Shown one piece after another: positions 1-6,375 of a stretch of 8,711 nucleotides of DNA (positions are counted from its first letter, which is position 1; each line of letters starts with the position of its first letter). The notes beneath the pieces were generated by a model, which worked only from the letters and a program-made list of their open reading frames with translations, did no database searches and was not told where the DNA came from. Source of the stretch: Candidatus Berkelbacteria bacterium (GTDB lineage: Bacteria > Patescibacteriota > UBA1384 > VFKW01); assembly GCA_009885355.1 (NCBI GenBank), contig VFKW01000046.1, positions 1-8,711 on the forward strand, given 5' to 3'. Both the position numbers and the translations under genes were made by a program.

Positions 1-294
1 CAATTCAGATTTAAGAATACAGATGAATACAGATGGATCCAGGCTGGAAAAGATCCTCTAAATGCCCCAACAAGACCACAAGATATGCTTGATACAAATC
101 CTTTTAAACCTAGCCTGATCAACGAGGCTCAGAATGACCCTCAGAATGATCCGACAAGACCACAATATACTCCTGAGGAAGATCCTATTGTTACATCAGA
201 TCTAGAATTGACTGCGGAAGAGACTTTAGCACAATTCTCACAACAAGTAATCACTGCAGCAAAAAATGATCCTCTATTTACCCCGAACAGATAG
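1..294 (+). CDS. C-terminal fragment of a large secreted-protein paralogue (5' end outside window)
   Basis: The reading frame is open from the first base and ends with TAG, giving the last 97 residues of a protein that starts upstream. An internal ATG at position 85 is not a believable start, because the 28 codons before it match the neighbouring gene. The first 45 residues (QFRF...AQN) are identical at 33 of 45 positions to residues 1100-1144 of the 1213-residue protein encoded at 607-4248, so the two genes are tandem paralogues. After this block comes an acidic, Asp/Pro/Thr/Gln-rich tail. It contains a second copy of a DP-x-N-x-PTRPQ motif (GKDPLNAPTRPQ, then NDPQNDPTRPQ). The protein ends in NDPLFTPNR, which resembles the end of the paralogue. 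The family and function are unknown. By analogy with its neighbour it is probably exported. The homology is seen directly; export is inferred. Confidence 0.85.
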   Translation, partial: QFRFKNTDEYRWIQAGKDPLNAPTRPQDMLDTNPFKPSLINEAQNDPQNDPTRPQYTPEEDPIVTSDLELTAEETLAQFSQQVITAAKNDPLFTPNR

Positions 295-310
295 GTTGCC
301 AGTAAAACAA

Positions 311-343
311 AAAACCCCGTCCTTGAAAGAGGGCGGGGTTTTT
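311..343 (+). terminator. Intrinsic terminator of the 5' partial gene
   Basis: A 10-bp stem, 313-322 (AACCCCGTCC) with 331-340 (GGGCGGGGTT), has one T-G wobble. It can extend inward by a T-A and a T-G pair to a GAAA loop at 325-328. A T-run follows at 339-343, and an A-run precedes the stem, so it may also work on the minus strand. It lies 16 nt after the TAG stop. The stem-loop shape and T-run are seen directly; activity is inferred. Confidence 0.9.
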
Positions 344-435
344 ATAATGGCATAATAACTTTGAGACCACTGAAATACCCAAGCTAATCGGCCCAATATT
401 ACTTTTATTATTCGAACTAATCGAGAACAAAGTGG

Positions 436-457
436 ATTCCGGATCGGGGTCCGGAAT
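436..457. repeat. GC-rich inverted repeat (REP-like hairpin)
   Basis: ATTCCGGA (436-443) is the exact inverse complement of TCCGGAAT (450-457), separated by TCGGGG. It stands out in AT-rich DNA just upstream of the promoter. The general form, GGATTCC...GGAATGA around a short variable core, recalls palindromic intergenic repeats found in many bacterial genomes. That likeness is from memory, and only one copy is visible here. There is no T-run, so it is unlikely to be a terminator. Confidence 0.5.
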
Positions 458-473
458 GATAGTTTTTAAGTCG

Positions 474-502
474 TTGACATCTATTCTAATAAACTTTATT
501 AT
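474..502 (+). promoter_or_regulatory. Sigma-70-type promoter of the large secreted-protein gene
   Basis: A perfect -35 hexamer TTGACA (474-479) is followed after exactly 17 nt by TATTAT (497-502), which matches five of six bases of the -10 consensus. Transcription would start near 509, leaving a leader of about 97 nt before the ATG at 607. A second candidate -10, TATAAT at 564-569, has no convincing -35 partner at 16-18 nt. It could give a shorter leader of about 30 nt. Confidence 0.6.
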
Positions 503-541
503 ATAATTAGTTCAGTAAATTTTCTACATAAAAGGAGGTTT

Positions 542-568
542 TTGGCTGATTGTTTATTATTTGTATAA
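542..568 (+). CDS. Possible 8-codon leader peptide (speculative)
   Basis: AAAGGAGG at 531-538 is a strong Shine-Dalgarno sequence placed 3 nt before a TTG codon at 542. This is the same spacing as at the real gene start at 607. The TTG opens an 8-codon frame (TTG-GCT-GAT-TGT-TTA-TTA-TTT-GTA) that ends in TAA at 566-568, all within the predicted mRNA leader of the next gene. It could be a translated leader that affects expression of the 1213-residue protein, or the Shine-Dalgarno sequence could be a chance or relict site. No terminator or antiterminator pair is obvious around it. It is reported because such a strong ribosome-binding site with no other gene behind it is unusual. Confidence 0.2.
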   Translation: MADCLLFV

Positions 569-606
569 TATTTTTTTAATAAAAAACTTATAAATAAAGG
601 AGGAAA

Positions 607-3600
607 ATGTCTAGGTTATTTCATGTGAAGAATTCACGGATGCTCAATAAAATCTTTTTTGCGATGATCGCGGTTGCGGTCATTGCTTGTACCAGCCTAA
701 CGATTGTTGGTAAAAATAGTTTTAGTGCTGATACGATTGTACCAAGCGCTATTACGAGAGATGACTTAATCAAGGCAAAACAAGAAGCTTTACAAACACA
801 AACGCAATTATTGGCTCAAAAAACCACTATAGAAGCTGAGATCACGGCGATTACTCCATCAACAGAACAAGCTTCATATATTCTTTCCATTGGAAATGAA
901 AAGCTAAATTCAAAACAGATCTATATCGATAAAATAGCCAAAAAAACCCAGATTGATAGCGATTTGGCTCTTTTGGATAATACGATCAAATCAATTACAG
1001 ATACCGGCAGCTTAGTACCTCAGACTACAAATACATACGACATGTTAAGGAAGACTATTTATGCTCAGAGAGAAACTCAGAGATTGATCAAAGGAACATA
1101 TAGAACGGTTATTTCCGGAATGATTCGACGGATGATCAAAGATCCGGCCAATAAACCTTTGTCAGATCTGGATGCCCAGATCGCTCAATTGCTCACACTT
1201 GTTAAAAGCAATCAAACCAACCTTGAAAAAGGGGCTATAACGCAAGCGAATGCAAAAACAGCAATGCAAAAACAAGTCCAGATTGTCTTAAATAGTATGT
1301 CGTCGATAACAAACCAGTTTCCGAAAAATACGGAATTACAAAAAACCTTCAAGCCGGTAATGGCTGATCTAGCTTCAACTACAAATCAATTATTTGCGAA
1401 AGCACCACTTGAATTGACAGTTGATCCAACTCAAAAAGTGGCGGACACTATGGTTGGTAAAATCATGGAATTTGATGTTCCCGCAGATTTGATCGTGGGA
1501 TCGGCCGACGGTGCCAGTGTTAGCTATAATGGAATAAAGACTGCTAAAGCCTTTGTGGAGACACCTCTAACAACGATTAAAGAATTGGCCTGGGCTCAAT
1601 CTAAAATGCCTTTATCTGCTTTGGCTAATTTAGCATACCAATCGGCAAATTTCCTAGTACCAAACGCTAGTAATAATAAAAATTTAACTTATATAGATCG
1701 ATACAAAGCAAGCAGTAATATATATTCTTATCTCAATCAAATAAATGGGTTGCCTGACCTAGCGGGGCTCAGCTCTGATGCCTTAAATAATTTTATAGTC
1801 AACCAAAGCTCAACTATGGCAAATATAATGTGGGCCCATACTCAATTGAACAACCCTACTGGAGTAAAAGTCTCAGCACAAGCTTTGCTTGATGCGCAAC
1901 AAGTACTTAAGAATAATAAAACCATATTAGGACAGGCCTTAAAAGATGCTCAAGAAAATATAGTCAATCAGACATATTACAATACTGTTCATAATATCCT
2001 TGGTATAAATGACGCAAAAGGCAATTTTGACGCAGCCGCTTCCAAGCCGGCTATGGATCTTTATCATAGTTTTGCCAATGCCAATAAAATTTCGGACAAA
2101 GGCATGACAAATATGATGACTTACTTTAATAATGATCCGGCCAGAATTACAACCTATTTAAATTCCGGAAGTAAGAATCTATTTGCAAATGATGGCACAG
2201 AAATTAATATTGACTGGGAAGCAAGACAAGTAGATATTAAGGGTACAAAAATTTCACTTCGAGAATTCCTAGATGGCATAGTTGGTACAGAATATATGTG
2301 GCCAGGCTCCAAAACAGACTACCTTGCAACTCTTGGGGCTAAAAAACCAACCATTGTTTTAACCACAGGTGGAACTACTACACAAATTGATCCAAATGCA
2401 GTTGTGGCTGCGACTCAGCCTGGAGCTCAGGATGCAGAAAGAGTTGTCACTATCGGTGGGAAAGTAATAACACCGGATATGTCAGACAGCGCAATCAGTT
2501 CGATTTGGAAAAATTATGTAATCCAAAATGCAGTTGCATCGGGATATGAAGTTAATGACAAACTATTAAATTTACAAGATGTGGGAAAATATAATATTGA
2601 AACATTAATGAAATTGTCTTCTGATAAAGCTGCTTTTAAACAATATATAGATAAATTTGGTTTTCCAAAATTCCAATCGAATACGACCGGGCTGGTGATC
2701 AACCCTAAGACCGGTAAAGCAGAATATCGCTCAACGATCAAAAGAAGGACTTCGGACGGAAGAGTATTTATCGATGGGTATATTTCATTTGACCCTGAAA
2801 CAAGAACTCTTGATGCGCAAATTTCAAAAATATGGGGCAATCGACAGGTAAAACTGGTCTCTGACCCTAGAACTGGAGATGTTTATGTCGAGTTGGCAAG
2901 TACAACGAAAGATTCACTTCTAAAATTAGGTTCGGTGGCCTCATTGGCGTCTATTACAGTCGCTCAAGATGGCGCCATTGGTGGAAGCTTTAAACTTTTC
3001 AACCGATTATTTAACTATAATGCTAATTCAAAAGCGTTTGAAATCCCAATGAAAATTGGTCGCAACGGAACTCTTTTTGCTGACACAAATGGAAATGTAC
3101 GAGGAACAGTGAGTTTAACTAAAACAAATGCGGCGAATACTGCAATGCTATATTTTGACCGAACTGGTAATATTGGCTTAAATGTTGACATTAAGGGCGC
3201 ACTTGACAAAACAACAGGATCTCGTACTTCACTGGCATCAATTACACTAAATAAAAATGGCACAATTGCCGGAACGATAGATGTTGGTAAACTTGCAAAA
3301 ACCGGATTATCTGTAATGGTAGGTTTTGACAAAAAAGGAATAACTGGCGTGAACATTCCTTTGACTAGAATCGCCGGTCAAGCCTTTGGACTGGGAATCT
3401 CCAGAAATGGAAGCTTGAGTTTTGGTGGATTTATTCCAATCATGGGCCTACCAGTACCAATCACAGCCGCACAAGATGCACATGGAAATGTACGAATTAT
3501 GTGGCCAGGCGGAAGTATTAAAGTATGGGGCAATGAAAATCGTCCGCTTGATCCACCTCAGCCAACTATTAATCCTGAGACTAAAGGTTTAGATGCCTCA

Positions 3601-4248
3601 GTTATTTATTTCAGACACAGCTTTAAAAAAGGCCCAACCAAGACGGTACGTGTTTATCAATCACCTGGTGATAAAATCGATCAAGCAGAGCAAATCGCTC
3701 GTGGTGATCTAATCTTTAAAGTTTATAATGAACTTCTAAAGCGAAATCCTGGGATAACTGAATTTATGAACTGGTATTTCTATACTGATCACGAGCTAGT
3801 AAAATTCCCTGATCACCAACAAAGTTCTAATTTTAGACTGAGCGAAACAGAAAGATTGTTAAGACAAAGCATAACCAGCGGACCTGGAAAACAGGTTCAA
3901 GATCAATTTAGATTCCCAAATACGGCGGAATATCGATGGATCCAATCTGGGAAAGATCCACTTGCCTCTCCAAATAGACCGGCCGATCTCCTAGACAGTA
4001 ATCCATTTAAGCCATCTATTATTGATAACGCCCAAAACGCTTGCGAAGCTGCTGCTGATAGCACAACAGTGTGTGATGAAAATCTTGATAGTAGTGGTAA
4101 CCCGATCGCTGATTCAACTGATACGACTACCGTAGATACGAGTGATAGTACAAACATCGGAACTGCGCTCGAAGACTTCTATGGAGATGTTGAAGCTGCG
4201 GCAATAGAAGATCCACTGTTTCCAGAGAGTGAAAAGATAAGACTCTAA
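607..4248 (+). CDS. Very large secreted or surface protein of unknown family
   Basis: This 1213-residue protein starts at an ATG behind AAGGAGG (597-603). Residues 8-34 form an export signal or membrane anchor: a basic stretch (K8, R11, K15), then a hydrophobic run about 16-34. Cleavage after SFSA (38-41) is plausible. VIAC28 loosely fits a lipobox, but the hydrophobic run continues past it. Residues about 50-270 are Gln/Lys/Thr-rich and look helical, possibly coiled coil. Residues 270-690 are mixed and unrecognised. Residues about 775-970 hold seven or so strand-turn-strand repeats, each with a D/N-x-x-G turn. Residues 1033-1090 carry an I-x-x-x-Y-x-E-L-L-x-R-x-P motif like DUF4214. Residues 1100-1144 match the upstream paralogue. 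The end is an acidic Ser/Thr/Asp tail with C1146 and C1156. No C-terminal membrane segment or LPXTG signal is visible. The exact function is unknown; a cell-surface or adhesion role is inferred. Confidence 0.9.
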   Translation: MSRLFHVKNSRMLNKIFFAMIAVAVIACTSLTIVGKNSFSADTIVPSAITRDDLIKAKQEALQTQTQLLAQKTTIEAEITAITPSTEQASYILSIGNEKLNSKQIYIDKIAKKTQIDSDLALLDNTIKSITDTGSLVPQTTNTYDMLRKTIYAQRETQRLIKGTYRTVISGMIRRMIKDPANKPLSDLDAQIAQLLTLVKSNQTNLEKGAITQANAKTAMQKQVQIVLNSMSSITNQFPKNTELQKTFKPVMADLASTTNQLFAKAPLELTVDPTQKVADTMVGKIMEFDVPADLIVGSADGASVSYNGIKTAKAFVETPLTTIKELAWAQSKMPLSALANLAYQSANFLVPNASNNKNLTYIDRYKASSNIYSYLNQINGLPDLAGLSSDALNNFIVNQSSTMANIMWAHTQLNNPTGVKVSAQALLDAQQVLKNNKTILGQALKDAQENIVNQTYYNTVHNILGINDAKGNFDAAASKPAMDLYHSFANANKISDKGMTNMMTYFNNDPARITTYLNSGSKNLFANDGTEINIDWEARQVDIKGTKISLREFLDGIVGTEYMWPGSKTDYLATLGAKKPTIVLTTGGTTTQIDPNAVVAATQPGAQDAERVVTIGGKVITPDMSDSAISSIWKNYVIQNAVASGYEVNDKLLNLQDVGKYNIETLMKLSSDKAAFKQYIDKFGFPKFQSNTTGLVINPKTGKAEYRSTIKRRTSDGRVFIDGYISFDPETRTLDAQISKIWGNRQVKLVSDPRTGDVYVELASTTKDSLLKLGSVASLASITVAQDGAIGGSFKLFNRLFNYNANSKAFEIPMKIGRNGTLFADTNGNVRGTVSLTKTNAANTAMLYFDRTGNIGLNVDIKGALDKTTGSRTSLASITLNKNGTIAGTIDVGKLAKTGLSVMVGFDKKGITGVNIPLTRIAGQAFGLGISRNGSLSFGGFIPIMGLPVPITAAQDAHGNVRIMWPGGSIKVWGNENRPLDPPQPTINPETKGLDASVIYFRHSFKKGPTKTVRVYQSPGDKIDQAEQIARGDLIFKVYNELLKRNPGITEFMNWYFYTDHELVKFPDHQQSSNFRLSETERLLRQSITSGPGKQVQDQFRFPNTAEYRWIQSGKDPLASPNRPADLLDSNPFKPSIIDNAQNACEAAADSTTVCDENLDSSGNPIADSTDTTTVDTSDSTNIGTALEDFYGDVEAAAIEDPLFPESEKIRL

Positions 4249-4274
4249 TCATCTAGGCTTAATAGAGGATAATC

Positions 4275-4312
4275 AAAAAAAATCCGCCTTCGAAAGAGGG
4301 CGGATTTTTTTT
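4275..4312 (+). terminator. Intrinsic terminator of the large secreted-protein gene
   Basis: A-run plus AATCCGCC (4275-4288) pairs perfectly with GGCGGATT plus T-run (4299-4312). The stem continues inward through T-G, T-A and C-G pairs to a GAAA tetraloop at 4292-4295. It lies 26 nt after the TAA stop. The A-run and T-run on opposite sides make it potentially bidirectional. Its loop region (CCTT-C-GAAAGAGGG) nearly matches that of the terminator at 311-343. Confidence 0.92.
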
Positions 4313-4329
4313 AAATTTGTAGATTGATG

Positions 4330-4395
4330 TTGTAGATCAGACTTTAGTCTGTACAAGCTAAACCTGCCTGCCGACAGGCAGGGCTTGAGCTACAA
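4330..4395. repeat. Nested inverted-repeat element (three-way-junction shape)
   Basis: Outer arms TTGTAGATC (4330-4338) and GAGCTACAA (4387-4395) match with one mismatch and enclose two hairpins. The first is CAGACT-TT-AGTCTG (4338-4351). The second is CAAGC (4354-4358) with GCTTG (4383-4387), which contains CCTGCCTG-CCGA-CAGGCAGG (4363-4382), an 8-bp perfect stem. It sits between two convergent genes and encodes nothing. CCTGCCTGCC-type palindromes recur between genes in Patescibacteria genomes as I remember them, so it is probably a dispersed palindromic element. A structured RNA is also possible. Confidence 0.6.
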
Positions 4396-4403
4396 GGGGA
4401 AGT

Positions 4404-4414
4404 CCACCTGGTGG
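4404..4414. repeat. Small inverted repeat CCACC-T-GGTGG
   Basis: This is a perfect 5-bp inverted repeat in the gap between the convergent genes, with no T-run beside it. The 1-nt spacer is too short for a stable RNA loop unless the inner pair opens. It may simply be part of the larger palindrome-rich stretch 4330-4473. Confidence 0.25.
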
Positions 4415-4437
4415 TTTGGGCTACTATTAAGCTATAT

Positions 4438-4473
4438 GTTAAAGCCCCAATGTAGCTACATTGGGGCTTTAAC
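4438..4473 (-). terminator. Perfect 36-bp palindrome, probable recA terminator
   Basis: GTTAAAGCCCCAATGTAG (4438-4455) is followed immediately by its exact reverse complement (4456-4473). As RNA it can form a stem of about 16 bp with an AGCT loop. It lies 29 nt beyond the recA stop codon. The T-tract after the GC-rich part is only TTT on either strand, so it is a weak classical terminator. It may rely on stem strength, act in both directions, or be a binding or cruciform site. The palindrome is seen directly; its role is inferred from placement. Confidence 0.55.
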
Positions 4474-4502
4474 TGTAATAAAATACGAATGTTTTAATTT
4501 AC

Positions 4503-5579
4503 TTATTTAGCGGCAGCTGCTACAACGGCTGCTTTGGCGGCGGCGCGGATTTTGGCTTCGATCTCTGCTGCAATCTTGGGTTCTTTTCTCAAAAGGGCTT
4601 TGGCGCCTTCCCTGCCCTGACCCAATTTTTCTTCACCATAGGTGTACCAGGAACCGGCTTTTTGAACGATCTCAAACTGAACACCGAGATCTACCAACTC
4701 GCCTTCTTTGGAGATGCCTTCGTTGAACATGATGTCGAATTCGGCGATGCGGAAAGGCGGAGCGACTTTATTTTTGACGATTTTGACTTTGACATGATTG
4801 CCGGAAGCATTGTCGCCTTCTTTGATCTGTTCGGCGCGGCGGATATCCAGACGAACGGAAGCGTAAAATTTAAGAGCGTTGCCACCAGTTGTGGTCTCAG
4901 GATTACCAAACATGACGCCGATTTTCATGCGGATCTGATTGATGAAAATGGTAGCGGTTTTTGATTTGGAAATGGCGCCGGTTAATTTGCGAAGAGCCTG
5001 TGACATCAAACGAGCTTGAACGCCCATCATCGAGTCCCCCATCTCGCCTTCGATTTCAGCACGGGGTACGAGAGCAGCAACAGAGTCGATAACGACGATA
5101 TCGACAGCGTTGGAACGAACCAAGGTTTCGCAGATTTCGAGGGCTTGCTCGCCGTTGTCTGGCTGAGAAATCAATAAATCATTGAGATCAACGCCGAGTT
5201 TTTTGGCGTATTCAGGATCAAAAGCATGTTCAGCGTCGATAAAAGCGGCCAATCCGCCATCTTTTTGAATACTGGCGATGGCTTCTAGGGCCAAAGTGGT
5301 TTTACCGGAAGATTCAGGACCATAGATTTCAATAATTCTACCTTTTGGAAAACCGCCGCCAAGAGCGATGTCGAGTCCCAGCGAGCCGCTGGAGAAGGTT
5401 TCAATATTCATAACATTTGAAGCGCCGAGCTTCATGATGGCACCTTTGCCAAATTGTTTTTCGATTTGACCGATGGCCATTTCGAGAGCTTGACGTTTTT
5501 GAGCATTTTCAGCAGAAATGGGTTTCTCAACTTTTTCGATTTTCTCGATTTTCTCGGCTGCGGGTTTTTTCTCTTCCAT
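4503..5579 (-). CDS. recA: RecA recombinase
   Basis: This 358-residue protein is the DNA-dependent ATPase that forms filaments on single-stranded DNA, drives strand exchange and stimulates LexA-type self-cleavage. The core is canonical: GQIEKQFGKGAIM (37-49), Walker A GPESSGKTT (87-95), the catalytic Glu of DAEHAFD (E117), Walker B IVVIDSVAALVP (161-172), loop L1 around EGEMGDSMMG (177-186), and loop L2 from NQIR (214-217) through GNPETTTGGNALKFYAS (225-241). The N-terminus has an extra Lys/Glu-rich stretch of about 20 residues (EKIEKIEKVEK), made of a 9-bp DNA repeat. The C-terminus ends in a basic Ala/Lys-rich helix instead of the acidic tail of E. coli RecA. ATG has AAAGGA (5590-5585) 5 nt upstream. 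No convincing private promoter is seen in the 94-nt gap upstream, so it is probably transcribed together with the RodZ-like gene. Confidence 0.98.
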   Translation of the reverse strand: MEEKKPAAEKIEKIEKVEKPISAENAQKRQALEMAIGQIEKQFGKGAIMKLGASNVMNIETFSSGSLGLDIALGGGFPKGRIIEIYGPESSGKTTLALEAIASIQKDGGLAAFIDAEHAFDPEYAKKLGVDLNDLLISQPDNGEQALEICETLVRSNAVDIVVIDSVAALVPRAEIEGEMGDSMMGVQARLMSQALRKLTGAISKSKTATIFINQIRMKIGVMFGNPETTTGGNALKFYASVRLDIRRAEQIKEGDNASGNHVKVKIVKNKVAPPFRIAEFDIMFNEGISKEGELVDLGVQFEIVQKAGSWYTYGEEKLGQGREGAKALLRKEPKIAAEIEAKIRAAAKAAVVAAAAK

Positions 5580-5599
5580 GGGATTCCTTTCTTTTTAAC

Positions 5600-5680
5600 A
5601 AGCTTGTAAGCTAATAAGCTGGTAAGAATTAAGCTTTAATTTGTTGGCAGCCTACCACTTATTGCTTATAAGCTTATTTG
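5600..5680. repeat. TAAGC-type degenerate repeats forming an inverted repeat upstream of recA
   Basis: On the plus strand TAAG recurs at 5607, 5615, 5623 and 5630, a 7-8 bp period. CTTA, its complement, recurs at 5658, 5665 and 5673. The two clusters face each other: 5600-5623 and 5654-5675 form an imperfect long stem around a loop of about 30 nt. The right arm overlaps the stop codon of the RodZ-like gene. A transcript running from that gene into recA would carry this stem-loop just before the recA ribosome-binding site. A 16-base stretch (5618-5633) recurs at 6485-6500 with one mismatch. Confidence 0.6.
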
Positions 5681-6375
5681 CTTGGTTTTAGTTTTTCGTC
5701 TACTACCTTTATAACATGTACAGTTTGGCGGTCAAGTCGGTTTTTAGCGGTAACCTGTAAAATGGTCATGTTTTGATCGAGACTGACTTCTTGGGAAAAT
5801 TTGCCTTTTTGATTGACGCTAACCGGCTCATTATTTATATAGACGTAAGTGCCAGGATCGGTCTTGCCTTCGACTAACAATTTATCATTTGAAATAGTTT
5901 GATTTGCAGTTGGCTTGGTAATTATTAATAATGGTGGAGCGGAAAATTTTTGGACCGACCACCAGATATAGATAAATAAACTGGCAACAACTAAAATGAC
6001 GGCGACGACGGCCATCGTCCGCGGAGTGACAGAAATATCAAAACGAGGAACTGAACCTTTGGGAGAAAAACTGTCGTTTTTTTGGTCGGGAATGAGGCTG
6101 ATGGCGGCGTTCCATTCGATCTTATATTGAGAAGCGATAGAATTGACATCCAGCAACAGAAAGCCGGCGTAGCGCCTCAGAAATCCGATAGCGTAGACTT
6201 CAGAGGGGAAGGCGGCAAAATTGCCTCCCTCAAAAGCCTCAAGGTATTTGAGGCGAATATTGGTCTCGCTTTCGGAAATTTCCAAAGTTAACTCCATTTT
6301 TTTGCGAGCAGCTTTTAATTTTTGGGCAACTGTCTTGGTGCCTTTGATTTCTTTGGTTTTGAATTCGGCTGTCAA
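5674..6375 (-). CDS. RodZ-like membrane protein: N-terminal HTH, one TM helix, extracytoplasmic Ig-like domain
   Basis: This 233-residue protein has a helix-turn-helix domain of the RodZ/HTH_25 type at about residues 15-85 (TVAQKLKAARKK..., YLEAFEGGNFAAFPSEVYAIGFLRRYA). A single membrane helix lies at about 119-140. Outside it, about 147-226, is a beta-rich domain with the pattern of a small Ig-like or glucodextranase-B-like fold (I-x-K-P-T, VEGKTDPGTYVYIN, GKFSQEVSL). RodZ links MreB filaments to the membrane in rod-shaped bacteria; this role is inferred from architecture only. In Firmicutes a RodZ-family gene (ymfM) also lies near recA. Start choice: a TTG codon at 6375-6373 with GGAG 8 nt upstream. 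The first in-frame ATG would be at residue 27 and would remove the first HTH helix. A cytoplasmic transcription-factor role is less likely because of the membrane helix. Confidence 0.85.
   Translation of the reverse strand: MTAEFKTKEIKGTKTVAQKLKAARKKMELTLEISESETNIRLKYLEAFEGGNFAAFPSEVYAIGFLRRYAGFLLLDVNSIASQYKIEWNAAISLIPDQKNDSFSPKGSVPRFDISVTPRTMAVVAVILVVASLFIYIWWSVQKFSAPPLLIITKPTANQTISNDKLLVEGKTDPGTYVYINNEPVSVNQKGKFSQEVSLDQNMTILQVTAKNRLDRQTVHVIKVVDEKLKPSK

Larger units (their letters stand above)
344..606. other. Intergenic region upstream of the large secreted-protein gene
   Basis: No gene is supported here. The stretch 344-435 is AT-rich and I see nothing recognisable in it. The rest carries a GC-rich hairpin (436-457), a sigma-70-like promoter (474-502), a Shine-Dalgarno sequence with a possible mini-ORF (531-568), a second TATAAT (564-569), and the Shine-Dalgarno sequence of the downstream gene (597-603). 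Confidence 0.7.

Noticed and set aside
85..294. Separate 69-residue gene starting at the ATG at 85
   Set aside because: The frame is open upstream of this ATG and the upstream codons match the paralogue, so the gene begins outside the window.
688..690. Lipoprotein signal at C28 of the large secreted protein
   Set aside because: VIAC fits a loose lipobox, but Ile at -2 is atypical and the hydrophobic run continues past the Cys. An ordinary signal peptide or anchor fits better. It is not excluded.
4662..4964. 100-codon plus-strand frame opposite recA
   Set aside because: It is antisense to the conserved RecA core. Its Asp/Phe-rich product is a by-product of the codon use of recA.
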